Assembly: GCA_016938425.1 (NCBI GenBank)
Contig: JAFGUR010000151.1
Coordinates: forward strand, 1 to 12,293
DNA: 12,293 nucleotides
Origin: Fusobacteriaceae bacterium
GTDB lineage: Bacteria > Fusobacteriota > Fusobacteriia > Fusobacteriales > Fusobacteriaceae
Direction: 5' to 3'
The position numbers were made by a program, and so were the translations under genes. Below, piece after piece: positions 7,534-12,293 of this stretch. The notes under the pieces are model-generated. The model made no database searches. It was given only the letters and a program-made list of their open reading frames with translations, and was not told the DNA's origin. Position 1 is the stretch's first letter. Each line of letters opens with the position of its first letter.

Positions 7534-9311
7534 AAAAAATAGTACTATTAATACTTATACCATTAATACTTATAGGGTGTGTAAAGAAAGAAATGCTATA
7601 TGAAGTAAAAGGCCAAATAAACGGAATAGTTGTAGACGAATCAGAAAAACCTATTATAGGAGCAAAAGTTACGTTAGGAAACGTAAGTGCAGTTACCGAT
7701 TCAAAAGGATATTTCTTGATATCCGATTTACAAGTCGGGGGAAATCCAAAATACCAATTATATATTGAAAAAGAAGGATATACTCCAAAAGTTCAGGAAG
7801 TAACATTTGAAACTAGTGTGAATGTGGAAGGGACCGACGACAATGATGACTCTATTCCGTTGAATAACTCTACCGCAAGTGTAAAAGTTAGCTTGAGCAC
7901 TCTTGTTGATTTGACAGGGAAATTGGCAATACCTTCAAGCTATGGAATAAGTCCTTCCGATAAAATTACCATATCGGCAAATTTAACAGTGGATTCGGGA
8001 TATAGTGAAAGTCTATCGCTTAGTAAAATCGATGGAACGGTAGATTCTGATATGAATATAACATTAAAAAATATGCCTAGATACGGATTGTATAAAAACA
8101 GTAGCGGAACATATGTAAAAATTATCAATAAACTTACTATTAATGTTTATGTTAATGGTTCATCAATTTCAAAATTTAATGTAAGTTTGTCGGATTTAGA
8201 TTTAACTAAATATGCCGTAGAAAATATAAGCGGAAGACATGTTGTAGACTTGGGAAGCTTAACTCCTAGTAAGTCTTATATGATTTCTGGATATGTATAT
8301 CCAAGTGCAGATGAACTGAAAAAAGATGTATCCCTAAGACAAACATTAAAAAATGCAATAGTTGTATTAAAACTTGATGACAAAGAAATAAAAAGAACTA
8401 CAACAGATAGTACCGGTAAGTACACTTTTAACGAAATTACTGCCGATGAAAATTATCAATTATGTTTATTAAGCTTTGATTCAAATGACGATGGGAAAGA
8501 TGATTATTCCGGAAGAAGTGATTTTGAAAAATTTACGATAGAACAAAATCAAACAGGAGATGAAACTATTAATCTCTGGTATCAAAGTTCCGGAGCCTAC
8601 TCAATTGACGGAACACTTTATGCAGGGAATAAAGAAGATATTCCTGTTGCCAATGCAACAATAGGACTATTCTCAAGCAGCGGACTAATAGATGAAGTAA
8701 AAGCTGATTCAAATGGGCAGTTCCAATTTACCAACGTAACAACAAAAGATGTATATATGATATCTTACGACTATGATAGCGACAGTAACGGATATATTAA
8801 CTTTATAGGGTACAAGAGCAGCGATGCAACTTCGCTTAAGACTAAAGTATCTCTAAGCAATACAAATCTTTCAAATGTAACAGGAGTAGAGCTTTATGCA
8901 AAAGTTAACTCTGACGAGCCAAATTATGTATTAAAACTTAAAGGCTCTAATTTCTTTTCGGTGAATTCTGCAGGAACAGTTTATAACCAAATGTCTTTGG
9001 CACCGGGAGACAATATTATACTTACTTTTGATAAATTATTAAGTCAAACAACATTAGATTCAATGGCAACAAGAAAAGTTAAAGTAGTAACAATAACAGA
9101 TATAGGTAGTGGCTCTACGATAGATACAGTAGTTACTTTAGACGGAAGTGACAATAAGAAATTAATAGTGGCCCCTAAAAGCGTGCTATCAGCCGGAACT
9201 TATAGAATACAGGTAACAACGGAGCTAAATACGGCAACGGCCTATAACCTTGGGGTAAGAAACACAATTAACACACAATTATTAAACTCGTTAACACTGA
9301 CAATAGAGTAA
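7530..9311 (+). CDS. surface-type lipoprotein with carboxypeptidase-regulatory-like and Ig-like modules
   Basis: A 593-residue lipoprotein. The signal peptide ends in the lipobox LIGC, so Cys17 would be lipidated; Val follows at +2. Three modules look like carboxypeptidase-regulatory (transthyretin-like) beta sandwiches at about 26-90, 250-330 and 357-435, each with the core TDSKGYF, TDSTGKYTF or ADSNGQFQF. The stretch between the first two is Ser/Thr/Asp-rich and probably also beta. The C-terminal 475-593 (MSLAPGDNIILTFDKLL ... LSAGTYRIQVTT) resembles bacterial Ig-like domains that bind or stack at surfaces. Two acidic loops, from Asp317 (DSNDDGKDD) and Asp416 (DSDSNG), could bind calcium. 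Its ATG overlaps the channel gene stop (ATGA), with GGAGG at 7513-7517 twelve bases upstream, so it belongs to the secretion operon. Lying just before an FrpC-like gene, it recalls FrpD, the lipoprotein that binds FrpC, although I see no sequence likeness to FrpD. Domain calls are likely; the role is inferred. Confidence 0.9.
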   Translation: MKKIVLLILIPLILIGCVKKEMLYEVKGQINGIVVDESEKPIIGAKVTLGNVSAVTDSKGYFLISDLQVGGNPKYQLYIEKEGYTPKVQEVTFETSVNVEGTDDNDDSIPLNNSTASVKVSLSTLVDLTGKLAIPSSYGISPSDKITISANLTVDSGYSESLSLSKIDGTVDSDMNITLKNMPRYGLYKNSSGTYVKIINKLTINVYVNGSSISKFNVSLSDLDLTKYAVENISGRHVVDLGSLTPSKSYMISGYVYPSADELKKDVSLRQTLKNAIVVLKLDDKEIKRTTTDSTGKYTFNEITADENYQLCLLSFDSNDDGKDDYSGRSDFEKFTIEQNQTGDETINLWYQSSGAYSIDGTLYAGNKEDIPVANATIGLFSSSGLIDEVKADSNGQFQFTNVTTKDVYMISYDYDSDSNGYINFIGYKSSDATSLKTKVSLSNTNLSNVTGVELYAKVNSDEPNYVLKLKGSNFFSVNSAGTVYNQMSLAPGDNIILTFDKLLSQTTLDSMATRKVKVVTITDIGSGSTIDTVVTLDGSDNKKLIVAPKSVLSAGTYRIQVTTELNTATAYNLGVRNTINTQLLNSLTLTIE

Positions 9312-9322
9312 GGAAAAATAAA

Positions 9323-9348
9323 TAAAACCAGCGTAAAAGCTAGTTTTA
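9323..9348 (+). terminator. imperfect stem-loop after the secretion operon, possible weak terminator
   Basis: TAAAACCAGC (9323-9332) pairs with GCTAGTTTTA (9339-9348) around the loop GTAAAA: ten positions with one C-A mismatch. It starts 11 bases after the lipoprotein stop. The only T-run is the TTTT inside the right arm; A-rich sequence follows, so termination may be partial and allow read-through into the RTX gene. Confidence 0.45.
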
Positions 9349-9421
9349 AAAAGAAAAGTGAAATAATAAAAAAATAGAATAATACTGAAAATGAAACAAA
9401 GTTTAAAAGGAGAACAGTGCG

Positions 9422-9449
9422 TTTGTTTGATCAGTGAACTTTATATATA
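9422..9449 (+). promoter_or_regulatory. possible promoter of the RTX gene
   Basis: A TATATA run (9442-9449) could serve as a -10 element about 30 bases before the RTX start. A weak TTTGTT/TTGTTT at 9422-9428 lies 15-16 bases upstream as a -35 candidate. The palindrome TGATCA (9428-9433) sits between them. In DNA this AT-rich such matches are common, so support is weak; the 165-base gap and the stem-loop before it are the main reasons to expect a promoter here. Confidence 0.3.
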
Positions 9450-9465
9450 CAAAAAAATTATTTTT

Positions 9466-9471
9466 AGGAGG
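9466..9471 (+). promoter_or_regulatory. ribosome binding site of the RTX gene
   Basis: AGGAGG lies five bases before the ATG at 9477. This near-perfect site fixes the start of the RTX protein and suggests strong translation. Confidence 0.85.
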
Positions 9472-9476
9472 AACTT

Positions 9477-12293
9477 ATGGGAAAAGAAACTATAGCAATA
9501 GGAGATAATTATTTATCTGGATATCTTGATTTAATAACAGAAAATACAAAAAAAAATATTGAATTAAATATAAAAAATAATGAGTTAAAGAATTTTGCAA
9601 TAGAAAAAATTAACGGAGTAGCCAGAAAGGAATTAGAGAAGAAATTTGCAGAATTAGCTGGAATGAATGAATTTGAGCAAGAACAATTAGAACAATTTAA
9701 AGATTTGGTGAAAAAAGGATTTGAGCAAATAACTGGCATAATCAAAGATATTGATGAAAGTCTTGATAATAATATGGTTGTTATTAATAAGGATATTGAT
9801 AATAATATAAAATATTTAACTAAGAATAATCAAATAGTTTTTGATGAATTTGGAACCCCACCAAAACCCCAAAGTAGTATTTATTTTGGTCCCGCATTGG
9901 TAGGTGAACAAAAAAAAGTAGACGTATTTGGAATTTTTGATAATATAGTGACAATTATGGATACTGCTAAAAGTTTTTATAATGCTAAAAATACAACTGG
10001 ATTAAATCAGGCAGAAATATTACTTGAAGGAATGCAAAAAGTTGTTGACTTTGGATGTTCGTTTGTTCCCGTATTAGATGCGGTAACGACTTATTTTGAT
10101 GCGGGATTTTCTGCAGCTAAAAAATTTTTAAGTATCTATAAAAATGAAAAAATAGCAGAAGTAGTTTCTTTACCAGAAGAATTGAGAAATGAGTATTATG
10201 AAATATATAGTAATGTGTTTGATGATGATACTAAAAAAGAAGTAAAAAAATTAATAGAAATAGAGGAAAATAAAAATAAATTAAATGCAGTACCTTGCTA
10301 TATGCAAGCCTTAAAAATAGCAGAAATGGCTAAAAAAATAGAGATTAACGGAGAAACATTTAATATATGTAGAGATGAGAAGATGAATACAGAAGGAATA
10401 AATACTTTTGAAAAAATGTTAAGAAAGTTTGAAGCTTCTGGACTACATCCAGTGAATCCTGTAAATATTGTTTTTTCAGAAAGACTGAGTTTTAAGGGAG
10501 CTAAAGAGCAAATTAATAAATTAACGGGAGGGAATACAAGCTTTATAACTGGGGGGAATAAGAATGATACTTTATCAGGAGGAAACTATTCTTATTTAAA
10601 CGGAGAAGACGGAAATGATACTTTAACAACAGGGAAAATGTCATATTTAAAAGGTCAAAAAGGAAATGATACTTTATCAGGAGGAAATTATTCTTATTTA
10701 TCAGGAGGAGATGGAGATGATACCTTAACTGGAGGAGAAAACTCTATTTTAAATGGTGGAGAAGGAGAAGATACTTATAGAATAAAAAAAGGAAAAATAA
10801 TAGATTCAGACGGAAATGGAAAAATTTTAGACGATTTAGGAAACTCTATTTCTGGAGAATTTATGGAAACGGAAAAAGGAAGTAATATATACATAAAAGG
10901 AGTTTTTAGGTATGATAATAACAAAAAAGAGCTCACTGGAGGAGGCTTAGAATTAAAAGTAGATCTTAGTGGGGGAAGATTTAAGGTTGCATTAGAGAAA
11001 ACAGATTATGTAAGGCCTAGAGTTGATCCGTTGATATTTGATTTAGATGGAGATGGAGTAGAAACTATTTCAGTAAATAACGGTGTAAATTATGATTTTG
11101 CTGGAGATGGAATAAAGGAAAAAACAGGTTGGGTTGGAAAAGATGATGGATTTTTAGTTGTTGATAAAAATTTTAATGGGAAAATAGATGATAATAATGA
11201 ATTATTTGGAGAGGGTCAAGTTTTAAAAAATGGAGAAGTTTCCAGTGGAGGTTTTCAGAGTTTAGCGGATTATGATAATAACAAAGATAGTTTAATAAAC
11301 ATAAACGACGAAATATATTCACAGCTTAAAATATGGCAGGACAAAAATCAAAATGGAGTGACGGATGATGGAGAATTAATATCATTAAAGGAATTAAATA
11401 TTAAAGAAATATCATTAAAGTCTTCAAATAAAAATACTATAGATGTTGCTGGAAATACTTTGAGGCAAATAGGGGAATATACTTTAGAAACAGGGGTAAA
11501 AAGACAAATAGGAGAGTATTTATTTCAAAATAGCATTTTAGAATCAGAAGAAATAGAATTGGAATTAACAGATGAGATAAAAATGCTAACAAATATAAAT
11601 GGATTTGGAGGAAATTTTTCATTACATCAGGCTATGGCTAGAGATATAGAATTAAAAGATTTTATTGAAGAATTTATGGATCTCGAGGGAATGGATGCCA
11701 AGATTATTCAAAGTAAAAAAATAATGGATAAATGGTATGGAGAAACAATAAAAGATAAAATAACAAAAATTTTTGGAGAGACATATTATGACACTATTAA
11801 TGCTAAAGGAGTAGATGTATCTACTTCAATTTTTAGTAAAGTAGAAAGTGAAATAATAAAAAATATTTACTCTTCATTATTACAACAAACTTCATTAAAA
11901 GATATATTTGAAGAAATTGAGCCTATTTTTGATGAAGAAAACCTTGAATGGTCAATAAATTTAGACGATATGAAAGAAAATTTTGAAAAAGAAATTAATG
12001 AAAATAATAGTAAAGGGTTAAAAAAATTAGAAGAGTTCATTTCTATTTATGAATTTATTTATTCCGAAAAATCAAATTTTAAAGAATTTAAAGAATTTTT
12101 TTCTGAAAAATATGGAAGAAATTTTTTTGAATTGACAGGAGAGATTTTTCTCACAGGAGCTAGAAATGATTTTGTCAATGCAGGACTTGGAAATGATTTT
12201 ATTTGCGGAGGAAAAGGTAATGACTTACTTCAAGGTAGAACAGGTAACGATACATATATTTTCAATAAAGGTGACGGCCAAGACGAAATTTAT
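9477..12293 (+). CDS. FrpA/FrpC-like RTX protein with self-processing-type module, 3' end cut by window edge
   Basis: Likely substrate of the adjacent T1SS; calcium-binding and exported to the surface or medium. The frame has 939 codons and no stop before the edge. Residues 1-345 are mostly helical and unrecognised, with a less charged, possibly membrane-active stretch near 150-235. Residues 363-430 hold four 17-residue RTX-like repeats. Residues 517/518 are the Asp-Pro of a module (PLIFDLDGDGVETI ... TGWVGKDDGFLVVD ... LFG ... WQDKNQNGVTDDGEL) matching the self-processing module of Neisseria FrpC. Next comes INGFGGNFSLHQAMARD (from about 708), a conserved segment of large RTX proteins, then a charged helical linker. 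From 893 conventional nonapeptides begin (AGLGNDFICGGKGNDLLQG, then GNDTYIFNKGDGQDEI). There is no signal peptide, as expected for T1SS cargo. Four cysteines (194, 274, 298, 910) are unusual for RTX proteins. The start is set by AGGAGG. Toxic, adhesive or other function cannot be told from what is visible. Confidence 0.93.
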   Translation, partial: MGKETIAIGDNYLSGYLDLITENTKKNIELNIKNNELKNFAIEKINGVARKELEKKFAELAGMNEFEQEQLEQFKDLVKKGFEQITGIIKDIDESLDNNMVVINKDIDNNIKYLTKNNQIVFDEFGTPPKPQSSIYFGPALVGEQKKVDVFGIFDNIVTIMDTAKSFYNAKNTTGLNQAEILLEGMQKVVDFGCSFVPVLDAVTTYFDAGFSAAKKFLSIYKNEKIAEVVSLPEELRNEYYEIYSNVFDDDTKKEVKKLIEIEENKNKLNAVPCYMQALKIAEMAKKIEINGETFNICRDEKMNTEGINTFEKMLRKFEASGLHPVNPVNIVFSERLSFKGAKEQINKLTGGNTSFITGGNKNDTLSGGNYSYLNGEDGNDTLTTGKMSYLKGQKGNDTLSGGNYSYLSGGDGDDTLTGGENSILNGGEGEDTYRIKKGKIIDSDGNGKILDDLGNSISGEFMETEKGSNIYIKGVFRYDNNKKELTGGGLELKVDLSGGRFKVALEKTDYVRPRVDPLIFDLDGDGVETISVNNGVNYDFAGDGIKEKTGWVGKDDGFLVVDKNFNGKIDDNNELFGEGQVLKNGEVSSGGFQSLADYDNNKDSLININDEIYSQLKIWQDKNQNGVTDDGELISLKELNIKEISLKSSNKNTIDVAGNTLRQIGEYTLETGVKRQIGEYLFQNSILESEEIELELTDEIKMLTNINGFGGNFSLHQAMARDIELKDFIEEFMDLEGMDAKIIQSKKIMDKWYGETIKDKITKIFGETYYDTINAKGVDVSTSIFSKVESEIIKNIYSSLLQQTSLKDIFEEIEPIFDEENLEWSINLDDMKENFEKEINENNSKGLKKLEEFISIYEFIYSEKSNFKEFKEFFSEKYGRNFFELTGEIFLTGARNDFVNAGLGNDFICGGKGNDLLQGRTGNDTYIFNKGDGQDEIY
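10563..10766 (+). repeat. four tandem 51-base repeats coding 17-residue RTX-like units
   Basis: Units start at 10563, 10614, 10665 and 10716 and read NDTLSGGNYSYLNGEDG, NDTLTTGKMSYLKGQKG, NDTLSGGNYSYLSGGDG and DDTLTGGENSILNGGEG, followed by EDTYRI. Units 1 and 3 are nearly identical in DNA, pointing to recent duplication of a two-unit (102-base) block. Each unit alternates a nine-residue RTX motif (GGDGDDTLT type) with an eight-residue variant (GGNYSYLN type), unlike the usual nine-residue period. Confidence 0.85.
11028..11540 (+). other. FrpC-type self-processing module within the RTX protein (approximate end)
   Basis: Covers residues 518 to about 688, starting at the Pro of Asp517-Pro518. 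In Neisseria FrpC the same kind of module (about 177 residues after Asp414-Pro415) cuts the Asp-Pro bond when calcium binds, and the freed Asp can then link to a lysine amine. Calcium-loop-like motifs visible here are DLDGDG (522-527), DKNFNGKIDDNNE (563-575), DNNKDSLININDE (600-612) and DKNQNGVTDDGE (622-633). Homology is strong by eye; activity is inferred. Confidence 0.8.
12153..12293 (+). repeat. conventional RTX nonapeptide repeats, running off the window
   Basis: Residues 893-939 of the RTX protein read as GGxGxDxhx units: TGARNDFVN, AGLGNDFIC, GGKGNDLLQ, GRTGNDTYI, then FNKGDGQDEI. Such repeats form a calcium-bound beta roll. The ending GNDTYIFNKGDGQDEI often closes one RTX block before a related segment in this family, so more repeats probably follow to the right. 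Confidence 0.85.

Noticed and set aside
9312..9476. A Fur box before the RTX gene, since Neisseria FrpC is iron-regulated
   Set aside because: No GATAATGATAATCATTATC-like palindrome is visible; the only palindrome is the short TGATCA.
9391..9495. A 34-codon plus-strand frame (MKQSLKGEQCVCLISELY...) overlapping the RTX start
   Set aside because: It has no ribosome site before the ATG, overlaps the strong RTX start in another frame and resembles nothing known to me.
10563..10766. CRISPR array or noncoding satellite
   Set aside because: The 51-base repeats stay in frame within an open gene and code for RTX-like units; there are no unique spacers.
7940..11622. Minus-strand open frames opposite the lipoprotein and RTX genes (7940-8128, 9509-9745, 11437-11622)
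   Set aside because: Their low-complexity composition mirrors the AT-rich coding strand; no ribosome site or domain was seen.

Overview
The window is AT-rich and reads in one direction: a near-continuous run of plus-strand genes for a Gram-negative type I secretion system (T1SS), followed by the RTX protein it probably exports. Heavy use of AAA, ATA, TTA, GGA and AGA codons, strong GGAGG-type ribosome sites and a complete double-membrane export machine suggest a low-GC didermic bacterium. Fusobacteriota (Fusobacterium or a Leptotrichiaceae relative) is my best guess. It is inferred from codon style only; Campylobacterota is the main alternative.

Positions 1-7533 hold the export machine. Two tandem HlyB-type ABC exporters come first; the first is cut by the left edge, the second is complete with a peptidase-dead C39-like domain. 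They are followed by a HlyD-type membrane fusion protein, an exported all-helical coiled-coil protein, and a TolC-like outer membrane channel protein. Gaps are 0-5 bases or overlaps, so this is one operon whose promoter lies left of the window. The channel gene probably starts at a non-standard ATT codon inside the preceding gene.

Positions 7530-9311 encode a 593-residue lipoprotein of beta-sandwich modules, overlapping the channel gene by four bases. A 165-base gap (9312-9476) follows, with an imperfect stem-loop and a possible promoter.

From 9477 to the right edge runs an open frame of 939 codons with no stop: an RTX protein of the FrpA/FrpC type. It has an unrecognised helical N-terminus, a block of 17-residue RTX-like repeats, a self-processing-type module starting at an Asp-Pro bond (residues 517/518), a helical linker, and the first conventional RTX nonapeptides. 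Its C-terminal secretion signal lies beyond the window.

Proposed working model (inference): the ABC pair, HlyD-type adaptor and TolC-like channel export the RTX protein; external calcium folds its repeats and triggers cleavage at Asp-Pro; the lipoprotein may hold the product at the cell surface, as FrpD does for FrpC in Neisseria. The most notable points are the self-processing module, the 17-residue repeat, the duplicated ABC and TolC-like parts, the lipoprotein/RTX pairing and the probable ATT start. No RTX acyltransferase (HlyC/RtxC type), mobile element, RNA gene or CRISPR array was seen.
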